From NCBI GenBank assembly GCA_029940115.1, contig JAOZRQ010000075.1, forward strand, positions 1 to 17,549: a DNA stretch of 17,549 nt. The letters are read 5' to 3'. The stretch comes from Desulfobacterales bacterium (lineage in GTDB: Bacteria; Desulfobacterota; Desulfobacteria; Desulfobacterales; 4be13). The position numbers and the translations under genes were made by a program. Positions 7,238 to 13,697 of this stretch are shown one piece after another. The notes beneath the pieces were generated by a model. That model was not told the origin of the DNA. It made no database searches and saw only the letters and a list, made by a program, of their open reading frames with translations. Every line of letters begins with the position of its first letter. Positions within the stretch are counted from its first letter, which is position 1.

Positions 7238-8455
7238 ATGCTGACAAGTTTTGAAGCCATAAGAAGAATTGCCGGAAAACTGGAAAGGCTGAAAGAAAAA
7301 GGCAAAATTGAAGATTTCAGACTGATCCTGAAGTTGAATATGACTGTCAATCTTTTCATCAGAATGAATCGTCTAACTGGCGATGAAATTGAATCCATCA
7401 TAAAAGATGAAAAAATTGAGATAGACCTTCAAAAGATCACTGAGGAAGATTTTCTTTCAGACGACTATTATCGTTCCTTTTTCAATAGTACGAAACCGCT
7501 TGATCTGGGGTTGAGGAGAACGCTCTCCAATGTCATTGATTATGATGAGGATTCCCCCAGAAAAATGCCATCTTGTCCCATTGTGTTATTTTACAGCTAT
7601 AAAGGCGGGGTCGGCAGAACCACCGCGTTGGTTCTGTTTGCCGCTTATTATGCGATGCATCATGGCAAAAAGGTGTTTATCCTTGACTGTGACTTTGAAG
7701 CCCCCGGGTTGCTGAATTTCTTCGGATTTGAGAATGAAGGCATCTCAAAGAATGGCATTGTTGAATATATGAAGGACAAAGAGGCGTTTCCTGATATGAA
7801 GCTGTCCAATGACCATGTGTTTGAGGCTTCCAAAAAATATTCCGGCAACGGTGAAATTTATGTATTTCAGGCAGGCAACATCATGAATGAGAGGGACAGG
7901 GATGATTATCTCGAAGCGTTGGCCCGTCTCGATATTCATGGCACCCGTGCAATCGGTGAGCAGTTTGAAAATGTCATAGCAGATATTGAAGACAGATACA
8001 ACCCGGATGTCGTATTGATGGATTCAAAAACAGGTTTCAATGACATTTTTGGCATCATCGGAAACCGATTGGCGGATATTATTGTCGGTTTTTTTGGAAA
8101 CAATGCACAAAACAGGCCTGGATTACATTTCTTTCTTGATACGCTTCTGAACAAAAAGCGAAGCGTGGGATTGATTTTTGTAAACTCTATCATTTCAAGG
8201 CACTTTAACAAAAAAGTGGCGTCTTTTCGTGAGGAAATAGATGCTTATATCCAAACCAACTTGGAAAACGAATTGGATAGCTTACCTGCCCCGCCAGTCT
8301 TCGGACTCTCAAGAAATAATTTTTTGGAAGATATTGGAACGCCGGATGAAGATTCCGACGATTTTATCGCATTGATAGAGCGGTATATGTCAGGTGACTA
8401 CAATGAGCTGTTCCAAAAACTGGCACGGCAGATTGACGATCCGACAAGAGGATAA
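7238..8455 (+). CDS. KGGVGR-motif P-loop ATPase (ParA/MinD/ArsA-like)
   Basis: A 405-residue protein with an N-terminal helical extension of about 110 residues followed by a SIMIBI-class ATPase domain. The deviant Walker A motif YSYKGGVGRTTAL lies at about 119-131, with Arg replacing the Lys usual before TT in KGGVGKTT. The A-prime acidic motif DCDFEAPGLL follows near 151 and VVLMDSKTGFND near 258. The KGGVGR variant is a known subfamily often found in conflict-type gene clusters; the substrate is not known. The ribosome site AAGGGG (7226-7231) lies inside the end of the upstream gene, and a KamA-like fragment begins 2 bases downstream. The three therefore look like one operon. Its likely job is nucleotide-dependent control of its neighbours, which is inference only. 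Confidence 0.85.
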   Translation: MLTSFEAIRRIAGKLERLKEKGKIEDFRLILKLNMTVNLFIRMNRLTGDEIESIIKDEKIEIDLQKITEEDFLSDDYYRSFFNSTKPLDLGLRRTLSNVIDYDEDSPRKMPSCPIVLFYSYKGGVGRTTALVLFAAYYAMHHGKKVFILDCDFEAPGLLNFFGFENEGISKNGIVEYMKDKEAFPDMKLSNDHVFEASKKYSGNGEIYVFQAGNIMNERDRDDYLEALARLDIHGTRAIGEQFENVIADIEDRYNPDVVLMDSKTGFNDIFGIIGNRLADIIVGFFGNNAQNRPGLHFFLDTLLNKKRSVGLIFVNSIISRHFNKKVASFREEIDAYIQTNLENELDSLPAPPVFGLSRNNFLEDIGTPDEDSDDFIALIERYMSGDYNELFQKLARQIDDPTRG

Positions 8456-8457
8456 AA

Positions 8458-8760
8458 ATGTCAGAATGGCATGAACAAGAAAGAAATGCGGTTTGTGATG
8501 TGAAGGAACTGAAAAGGCACATCTCACTCACTTCAAGAGAGTCAGAAGGGTTGGAAAACGTCTGCAACATTTTCAAGATGAAGATCACCCCGCATTACCT
8601 GAGTCTGATTGACAAGGAGAATCCGCTTGACCCGCTCAGGAAAATGGCTGTTCCCAGCATGGAGGAACTGCGGACAAAGAAAGACGAACTGGATGATCCC
8701 ATCGGGGATGAAAGGGTGGATCGGATGGGACCTCAGAAATCAGGGAGCCCCTTAGCTTGA
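8458..8760 (+). pseudogene. truncated KamA-type radical SAM aminomutase (N-terminal fragment)
   Basis: Residues 1-87 match the start of lysine/glutamate 2,3-aminomutase family proteins: an SEWHEQERNAVCDVKELKRH opening, then FKMKITPHYLSLIDKENPLD, PLRKMAVPSMEEL and DELDDPIGDE. In intact enzymes this is followed by the ..PVPG..HRYPDR segment and the CxxxCxxC iron-sulfur motif. Here homology ends at about base 8716 and the frame runs into RVDRMGPQKSGSPLA and a stop. The fragment has no catalytic domain and cannot be an aminomutase. It starts 2 bases after the ATPase stop with GAGG in the ATPase end, so the complete gene was presumably the third gene of that operon before deletion. A retained function as a small protein is possible but not supported. 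Confidence 0.75.
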
Positions 8761-8788
8761 TGCGTATGGGGTGGAACCCCACCTTACA
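8716..8788 (+). mobile_element. possible right-end remnant of an IS200/IS605-type (TnpB) element
   Basis: The sequence right after the kamA break reads like the 3' end of TnpB-type elements: a GATGGGACCTCAGAAATCAG stretch, then a CCCC...GGGG hairpin (8749-8770) and GGGGTGGAACCCC. Such ends form the terminal part of the guide RNA in intact elements. No tnpB coding sequence is present. The call is from memory of similar ends and is tentative. Confidence 0.35.
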
Positions 8789-8809
8789 ACTTTTTTGTCC
8801 TGTACTCAG
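8789..8809 (+). repeat. second solo right end of the CTGTACAGGAC element
   Basis: ACTTTTTTGTCCTGTACTCAG matches the right terminus of the MITE family without a left half. With the equally oriented solo end at 6715-6733 it brackets the HEPN / ATPase / kamA-fragment block. Confidence 0.7.
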
Positions 8810-8858
8810 GAGATTTCCATAACTGTTGCCTGACAGCCGACTCATCGGCAAAAAAATC

Positions 8859-8886
8859 TTGCAATTCTGAAATAAGGGCTTAATAT
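8859..8886 (+). promoter_or_regulatory. candidate promoter for the truncated nuclease gene and the ATPase-TOPRIM operon
   Basis: TTGCAA (8859-8864), a 16-base spacer and TAATAT (8881-8886) form a fair sigma-70 promoter about 400 bases before the ATPase gene. No better candidate is seen between the solo MITE end and base 9294. Confidence 0.35.
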
Positions 8887-8987
8887 ATGGTTAAGGGAAA
8901 CAAAAAATGGCATCCTGCCTCTAACCGTTTCGGTGAATGTGCCCATCGCCGATAGCCCCATCGCCCATCATCAAAAGGAGCTTCATC

Positions 8988-9230
8988 ATGGCTTTCAGCG
9001 ATTACAAAACCATTTCCCAGGTTCAAACGCGGTACCATATCCGATATGAGGAGACAAATTTTGTCACGGCCCAGCCGGTTGAGCCACCGAGACATTTTGT
9101 CGAGGAGTTTGAGATCAGCAGGGAACATATGGACATATACACCTCCGAGGCATCCCGTTGCGAAATCATTGTGTTTCCGATACTCAGAGAGCGAACTTTG
9201 GATGGAGCAACGAATGAAGAGACAAATTGA
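8988..9230 (+). pseudogene. truncated nuclease-like protein (N-terminal fragment)
   Basis: The 80-residue frame begins MAFSDYKTISQV and contains TSEASRCEIIVFPILRE near residues 58-65 onward. This resembles the N-terminal part of a family common in cyanobacteria and large sulfate reducers (MxYxDFTLxxV ... SEKARSExIxxPILxEL), whose later half carries the PD-(D/E)XK-type residues. Here the sequence leaves the pattern directly after PILRE and stops 14 residues later, so the catalytic half is missing. The ATG at 8988 has a clean AGGAG at 8976-8980 with 7 bases spacing. The assignment to that family is from memory and moderate. Confidence 0.55.
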
Positions 9231-9241
9231 TGAGGCTGGAT

Positions 9242-9276
9242 ATTCATCCTTCATCCTTACATTCTTCATCCTTCAC
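9242..9276 (-). repeat. TTCATCC repeats (GAAGGATGAA family, reverse orientation)
   Basis: TTCATCCTTCATCCTTAC and TTCTTCATCCTTCAC lie directly in front of the ribosome site of the ATPase gene. This is the same wording, on the other strand, as the GAAGGATGAA repeats near 13480-13690 and 15907-15940. Confidence 0.7.
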
Positions 9277-9293
9277 AGTGAGGAGACCTATTG

Positions 9294-10463
9294 ATGAAAC
9301 TGAATGCAATAAAGTATAGTCGGACAGAACAAGGCAAGTCCATCTGGCGCATAGAAGGCCCAAAAGCCGATGGGAACAGCGAAATGCAATGGTGTTCTTT
9401 GGGAAACATCAATTTGATCGTCGGGAGAAATGCGACGGGAAAGACAAAAACCCTGAATCTGATAAGGATGGTCTCGGATTTGGTTTCAGAAGAAAAGGAA
9501 CTATCTGAATTGGTGAATGCGTCCGGGAGCTTCGAGTTTCATTTTACAAATAAAAGTAATGATGACATATATTATACGTTGGCATTCGACAACCACAAAA
9601 TAATAGAAGAGCGATTGTGCATCAATGATGACGTTCCGTTGGACAGAGGGGTTGATGGGATCGGCGAATTGTTGCATGTCAAACGTAATGAGAAAATGGA
9701 ATTTCAGGCACCGGACGACAAAATTGTCGTTGCCACCAGAAGGGATCCTATACAACACCCCTTTTTCGAAGAGTTGTATCAATGGGGCAAAACATTAAGG
9801 CATTACAGCTTCAGCGGACTTCTGGGGAGAGACAGCTTCGTTTCTGATATTGATAGTGATGACAAAAAAATAAATTTCAAAGACCCCTCCGAGGTGATTT
9901 CTGTTTTCGGAAAAGGGGAAATGCAATTTGGAAGCGCTTTTGTCGAATCCGTGAAAGCGGATATGAAACATATCGGATACCCCTTAGATGAAATTGGCAT
10001 ATCAGCGACAAAAGGGCTTTTTCCCCATTTGAGGAAGGAGGTGTTCGGGATGTATGTGAAGGAGGCTGATTTGATCCATAGGACACCTCAACACGAAATG
10101 TCCGAAGGCATGTTCCGATCTCTGTCTCTGATCATACACCTGAATTATGCCCTGTCAGCAAAAGTGCCGAGTTGCATCTTGATTGATGATATCGGAGAGG
10201 GATTGGATTATCAAAGATCCACCACGCTTATCGAATTGCTGATTGACAAGGCAAAAGACTCATCCGTGCAACTGATACTGGCCACAAACAATCAATTTGT
10301 GATGAACAAAGTTGATTTGGAATATTGGTCGGTAATCAAAAGGGAAATGCAGAAAACGGTTTTTTACAATTATCGGAATGCAAAAGACGTGTTTGATCAA
10401 TTTGAGCTGACCGGCTTGGACAATTTTGACTTTTTTTCCTCAAACTATTTTCTAAAATTATAA
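9294..10463 (+). CDS. AAA/ABC-like ATPase of a two-gene ATPase-TOPRIM module
   Basis: A 389-residue ATPase of the AAA_15/AAA_21 (OLD-like) type. An N-terminal strand region leads to INLIVGRNATGKTKTLNLI (Walker A about 44-51). A signature-like MSEGMFRSLSLI lies near 268, followed by Walker B CILIDDIGEGLDYQRS near 294 and LILATNNQFVMNK, a typical last strand of the fold. The insert between the two halves is short, without the long coiled coil of SMC or Rad50. The ATG at 9294 was chosen because AGGAG (9281-9285) is 8 bases away. The next gene, 16 bases downstream, has TOPRIM/DUF4276-like motifs, so the pair resembles split OLD nucleases and the PARIS defence pair (AriA ATPase, AriB TOPRIM). No experiment supports a defence role here. 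Confidence 0.85.
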   Translation: MKLNAIKYSRTEQGKSIWRIEGPKADGNSEMQWCSLGNINLIVGRNATGKTKTLNLIRMVSDLVSEEKELSELVNASGSFEFHFTNKSNDDIYYTLAFDNHKIIEERLCINDDVPLDRGVDGIGELLHVKRNEKMEFQAPDDKIVVATRRDPIQHPFFEELYQWGKTLRHYSFSGLLGRDSFVSDIDSDDKKINFKDPSEVISVFGKGEMQFGSAFVESVKADMKHIGYPLDEIGISATKGLFPHLRKEVFGMYVKEADLIHRTPQHEMSEGMFRSLSLIIHLNYALSAKVPSCILIDDIGEGLDYQRSTTLIELLIDKAKDSSVQLILATNNQFVMNKVDLEYWSVIKREMQKTVFYNYRNAKDVFDQFELTGLDNFDFFSSNYFLKL

Positions 10464-10479
10464 TGATAATGAGGAGCAG

Positions 10480-11202
10480 ATGAGAAAAATAGCGGTTTTT
10501 GTGGAAGGTGAACTGATTTTTGTCAGAAACTTGCTTTTATGCTCACACCTGATTGATATTTCAAAGGTCAGCTTTGAGTGTCTCAGGTTGTATTCGGAAT
10601 CTGAACAGGAAGTCCCTTTTGCATTTCCAAATGAACATGCCAAAATCCATTTTCAGATCACAAATGTGGGAAATGACGCCAGGGTGTTGGCAGAAATAAA
10701 AAGGAGAGAAGCCAAACTGTTCAAAAAAGGTTTTTCAAGAATAATCGGACTCCGTGACATGTATTCAAAAGCCTATCGTAAGCGGGCAACCCATATTGAT
10801 CCCAACGTGACAGGAGCGTTTGTCAATGCGGTGAAAGAAACCATTGCTGAGATGGACAATGCTGACAAAATCAGTTTTCACTTTGCCATCATGGAATTGG
10901 AGGCATGGTGGCTTGGCATGTACAATCTGTTTGCCAAAATCAATTCCAAATTGACTGTTGAGTTTGTTGAAGAACATCTGCATTACGATCTTTCATTCGT
11001 TGATCCTGAAAAATCCTTTTTTCATCCGGCTGTTGAACTTGACAAAATTTATCAATTAATTGAAGACAAATACGGTAAAAGCAGAGATGAAGTTGAAAGC
11101 ATCACAACAAAGATTGAATCATCAGACATATCCGATGCCACAAACCATGACAGATGTGGCAGTTTCAAAGAATTCTGCAATGATTTGTCTGATTGTCAGT
11201 AA
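10480..11202 (+). CDS. TOPRIM/DUF4276-like partner protein of the ATPase
   Basis: A 240-residue protein opening MRKIAVFVEGE, the VEG signature of TOPRIM-fold DUF4276 proteins. It also has GND at 64-66, IIGLRDMYSK with Asp93, and FHFAIMELEAWWLG with Glu139 and Glu141, corresponding to the D.Y and HE.EALL positions of that family. The usual VEGxTE reads VEGELI here, so the second acidic residue is missing or moved. The C-terminal half is helical and ends with a CGSFKEFCNDL segment like the family's tail. In analogous pairs (OLD, PARIS) the TOPRIM protein is the nuclease effector held by the ATPase; that role is inferred. GAGGAG at 10471-10476 precedes the ATG, and the stop codon overlaps the terminator stem. 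Confidence 0.75.
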   Translation: MRKIAVFVEGELIFVRNLLLCSHLIDISKVSFECLRLYSESEQEVPFAFPNEHAKIHFQITNVGNDARVLAEIKRREAKLFKKGFSRIIGLRDMYSKAYRKRATHIDPNVTGAFVNAVKETIAEMDNADKISFHFAIMELEAWWLGMYNLFAKINSKLTVEFVEEHLHYDLSFVDPEKSFFHPAVELDKIYQLIEDKYGKSRDEVESITTKIESSDISDATNHDRCGSFKEFCNDLSDCQ

Positions 11203-11234
11203 ACCAGGTTTCCCAAAAAACCTGGTTTTTTTTT
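11201..11234 (+). terminator. intrinsic terminator of the ATPase-TOPRIM operon
   Basis: Stem AAACCAGGTT (11201-11210) with AACCTGGTTT (11219-11228), loop of 8 bases, and a run of nine T ending at 11234. The stem begins within the TAA stop codon of the upstream gene. Confidence 0.9.
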
Positions 11235-11238
11235 AGTA

Positions 11239-11351
11239 CAAAGCTCGTGCTTTGTGTGCCAAGCTGTCCGGAGTGCGAAGCTTGCTTTGTGCGTATCCAG
11301 TCAGAGATGCTGGCTTTGGGGCTTCGCACAAAGCAAGCTTTGCACTCCGGA
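11239..11351. repeat. large inverted repeat before the Nif3-like gene
   Basis: A 27-base arm at 11267-11293 (starting TCCGGAGTGCGAAGC) pairs with 11325-11351 with a single mismatch across a 31-base loop. A small stem, ACAAAGC-tcgt-GCTTTGT, precedes it at 11239-11256. No coding signal is seen. It fills the gap between the terminator and the next ribosome site and looks like another non-autonomous repeat family. Confidence 0.85.
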
Positions 11352-11387
11352 GCGACAAACCTTTTTGGAGGTGAATGAAAGACTCAA

Positions 11388-12521
11388 ATGAATACGACAG
11401 TAGCGGATATCATTAAAATCATGGAGACCTTGGCACCGTCCCGTCTTGCCGAAGAGTGGGACAATCCGGGCCTCCAAGTGGGGAGTGTGAACTGGCCGGT
11501 GAAGCGACTATCGGTTGCCTTGGATCCGACCCCCGATGTGGTGGCCAATGCCTGTAAGAGAGGGATTGACCTGTTAATCACCCACCATCCCCTGATATTC
11601 AGGCCATTGACATCTCTGGATATCAGCACACCCGCGGGGGCGATCATCCATGAAGCCCTTCAACATCAACTGGCCATATTTGCCGCCCACACCAACCTCG
11701 ACTATGCAGTCAACGGCCTCAATGACCTCCTTGGGTCCAAGATCGGGCTGAAAAACCTGAACGTCATGGGAAGAGCGATCAAGCAGAAGATTTGCAAGCT
11801 GGTCTTTTATGTCCCGCCTGAATACGAGCAGAACACGTTGGACGCGCTTTTTCAGACAGACGCGGGACGCATTGGCGAATATTCATGCTGTTCATTCAGG
11901 AACAAGGGAAAAGGCTCATTCAGGCCCGGAACCTCGGCAAAGCCGTTCATGGGCGAGGCAGGTGTCATCTCTCATGTGGATGAGGTCCGGATAGAGCTTG
12001 TCGCGCCGAAACGCGAGGTTGCCGGCCTCATCAAGCATGTCAGGGAGATTCATCCTTATGAAACCATGGCTTATGATGTGTACCCCCTTTGGAATTCAAC
12101 CGGCAACATTCAGAATGTCAAGGAGGGGGCCGGCCGGATCGGAGAACTTGAAAAAGAGACCGAACTGGCGGCTTTTGCCCAGCGGATCAAGGAGACACTG
12201 GGACTGGATCACATGAAAATGGCGGGACGGCCGGATATGCCTGTCCGTAAGGTGGCCATATGCACAGGGAGCGGTTCGGGCCTGATGAAAGCCTTTTTTT
12301 CATCCGCCGCGGATGTTTATGTCAGCGGTGACCTGCGGTATCATGACGCAAGAGATGCCGAGGCGGCCGGGAAGGGACTCATTGATATCGGACATTTTGC
12401 ATCAGAGCATATCCTTGTCAACATTCTGGCAGAGCGTCTGAGCAGAATCCTAAATGAAACCGGAACCCGTGTTCAGGTTGAGGCGTATGAACGTGAAACT
12501 GATCCGTTCATCCCCGTCTGA
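11388..12521 (+). CDS. Nif3-like dinuclear metal centre protein
   Basis: A member of the NIF3/YbgI/YqfO family of ring-forming metal proteins; database entries often call it GTP cyclohydrolase I type 2, but the cellular role is not settled. Metal-ligand motifs are visible: LLITHHPLIF (His66-His67), AAHTNLDYAVNG (His101, Asp105) and GHFASEH (His336, Glu340). The long middle insert, about residues 125-240 (KLVFYVPPEYEQ ... EIHPYETMAYDVYPL), is the PII/CutA-like domain found in the long YqfO-type form, in accord with 377 residues. GGAGGTGA at 11367-11374 precedes the ATG at 11388, with rather long spacing. It is followed by the zinc-ribbon gene and rnpB, a neighbourhood familiar from related genomes. 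Confidence 0.95.
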   Translation: MNTTVADIIKIMETLAPSRLAEEWDNPGLQVGSVNWPVKRLSVALDPTPDVVANACKRGIDLLITHHPLIFRPLTSLDISTPAGAIIHEALQHQLAIFAAHTNLDYAVNGLNDLLGSKIGLKNLNVMGRAIKQKICKLVFYVPPEYEQNTLDALFQTDAGRIGEYSCCSFRNKGKGSFRPGTSAKPFMGEAGVISHVDEVRIELVAPKREVAGLIKHVREIHPYETMAYDVYPLWNSTGNIQNVKEGAGRIGELEKETELAAFAQRIKETLGLDHMKMAGRPDMPVRKVAICTGSGSGLMKAFFSSAADVYVSGDLRYHDARDAEAAGKGLIDIGHFASEHILVNILAERLSRILNETGTRVQVEAYERETDPFIPV

Positions 12522-12540
12522 ACTTCGGAATTTCCAAAAC

Positions 12541-12628
12541 TGTGTGGTTGGCGGGCAGAGGTCAGCGGTTAGGGGATTTTCCAGGAATATCCTCGCTGAC
12601 CGCTGCCCCTGCCCGCTAACCGCACACC
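12541..12628. repeat. palindromic element downstream of the Nif3-like gene
   Basis: Nested inverted arms: GTGTGGTTGGCGGGCAG-type left side against CTGCCCGCTAACCGCACAC, and inside them GGTCAGCG (12560-12567) against CGCTGACC (12594-12601). It may also fold as a terminator for the Nif3-like gene, but no T-run follows. Confidence 0.65.
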
Positions 12629-12636
12629 TTGAAACT

Positions 12637-12754
12637 TTTCTGATTATAACGGATTTAGGGGAACCCGTGAACTTGAACTTGAACTTATACTTGGACTTGC
12701 CCGCAGCTGAATGTTCAAGTTCACGGTCTCCCCGAAAAGCGTTATAATCAGAAA
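12637..12754. mobile_element. 118-bp palindromic MITE-like element
   Basis: Perfect 15-bp terminal inverted repeats, TTTCTGATTATAACG (12637-12651) and its complement (12740-12754), enclose a perfect 14-bp stem, CCGTGAACTTGAAC / GTTCAAGTTCACGG. The loop is made of AACTTG hexamer repeats. It ends 18 bases before the next start codon, so it must place its end in that gene's 5' leader. No transposase is encoded. Confidence 0.75.
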
Positions 12755-12772
12755 CTTTTTGATTGACTGAAA

Positions 12773-13486
12773 ATGAAAGAACAGATAGAAACCTTAATAA
12801 AGCTCCAAAAGATCGAGGCAGAGGCTGGCAGTGTCAAGACCGTCATTGAGAAAGTGCCGGAAAAACTTCAGGCGCTGGACACAAGACTGCGTGAATTTGA
12901 GCAGGCCATGGCGGCTGAATCGTCACTGCTGGATGAGATGAACAAGAACTACCGTCTGTATGAATCTGATGTGAAGGAGAATCGCTCCCAAATAGAGAAG
13001 AGCAAGGGGAAGTTGGCTTCAGCCGAATCAAACAAGGTGTATCAGGCCGCATTGAAGGAGATCGAGGAATCAGAGGCAAAGACCTCTCATCTTGAAGATG
13101 ACATGCTGGAATATCTGGACAGCATCGATCAGGCAGGAAAACATATCGTTGCGAAAAAGGACGAATATTCCCAGCTCAAGGCAGAGCTGGAGAGGAAGCG
13201 GATGGCCATCAATCAGGAGGCGGGGCGGGCAGGAAAAAGGCTTGCCAAACTTGATGCAGAGCGACAAGTGGTTTCCAAAAAGATAGACCCCGGGCTGATG
13301 AAAAAGCTCACGAAGTTGAAGGGGATCATACGGGGCAGTGTGATCGCGCCTGTGAAAGATGCCATATGCCAAGGTTGCAACATGAACATTCCGCGGCAGA
13401 TGTATAATGATCTCCAGCGGCTCGACAGCCTGAAATTCTGTCCCCACTGCGACCGGATGATCTACTATATGAAGGATGAAGGGTGA
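12773..13486 (+). CDS. coiled-coil protein with C4 zinc ribbon (CdsZ/DUF164 type)
   Basis: A 237-residue protein. Residues 1 to about 180 form a long charged coiled coil (KLQKIEAEAG, EKVPEKLQALDTRLREFEQA, LDAERQVVSKKI), followed by the C4-type zinc ribbon AICQGCNMNIPRQMYNDL ... KFCPHCDRMIYY with Cys199, Cys202, Cys223 and Cys226. The family is widespread; some members are proposed to act in RNA or chromosome-related processes, but the function is not settled. It lies upstream of rnpB as in related bacteria. The last residues MKDEG come from a GAAGGATGAA repeat that continues past the stop, so the original C-terminus may have been replaced. No strong ribosome site is seen before the ATG at 12773; the leader is occupied by the palindrome at 12637-12754. 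Confidence 0.93.
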   Translation: MKEQIETLIKLQKIEAEAGSVKTVIEKVPEKLQALDTRLREFEQAMAAESSLLDEMNKNYRLYESDVKENRSQIEKSKGKLASAESNKVYQAALKEIEESEAKTSHLEDDMLEYLDSIDQAGKHIVAKKDEYSQLKAELERKRMAINQEAGRAGKRLAKLDAERQVVSKKIDPGLMKKLTKLKGIIRGSVIAPVKDAICQGCNMNIPRQMYNDLQRLDSLKFCPHCDRMIYYMKDEG

Positions 13487-13690
13487 AATATGAAGGATGA
13501 AATATGAAGGACTGTGTACAGGACAAAAAAACCCGGCTTTTTCTTGCAGTTGGGAAGTCGGCCAGTTTGGGAAAAAGCCGGGTTTCTCGCCATTCCCGAC
13601 TTTTTGTCCTGTACTCAGGATGAAGGATCAAATGTGAAATATGAAGGATGAAGGATGAAATGTGAAGGATGAAACTTCATCCTTCATACT
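13472..13690. repeat. GAAGGATGAA repeat tract around MITE copy 3
   Basis: ATGAAGGATGAA, AATATGAAGGATGAA and TGTGAAGGATGAA variants run from the end of the zinc-ribbon gene to the 5' end of rnpB. They are interrupted by MITE copy 3 and end in a perfect hairpin, TGAAGGATGAA-ac-TTCATCCTTCA (13663-13686). The rnpB promoter must lie in or behind this tract; only a weak CATACT (13685-13690) is visible at the -10 position. Confidence 0.85.
13512..13618. mobile_element. MITE-like element, CTGTACAGGAC family, copy 3 (inverted)
   Basis: Ends CTGTGTACAGGAC and GTCCTGTACTCAG; the interior is the reverse complement of copy 1, including the AAACCCGGCTTTTT / AAAAAGCCGGGTTT hairpin and the AGTCGGCCAGTTTGGG loop, with a short deletion on one side. 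It is inserted in the GAAGGATGAA tract. Confidence 0.85.
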
Positions 13691-13697
13691 TCCTAGT

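Noticed and set aside
7238..8455. Plasmid partition gene parA
   Set aside because: No parB gene or centromere-like repeats nearby, and the Walker A reads KGGVGR with an N-terminal extension, unlike partition ParA proteins.
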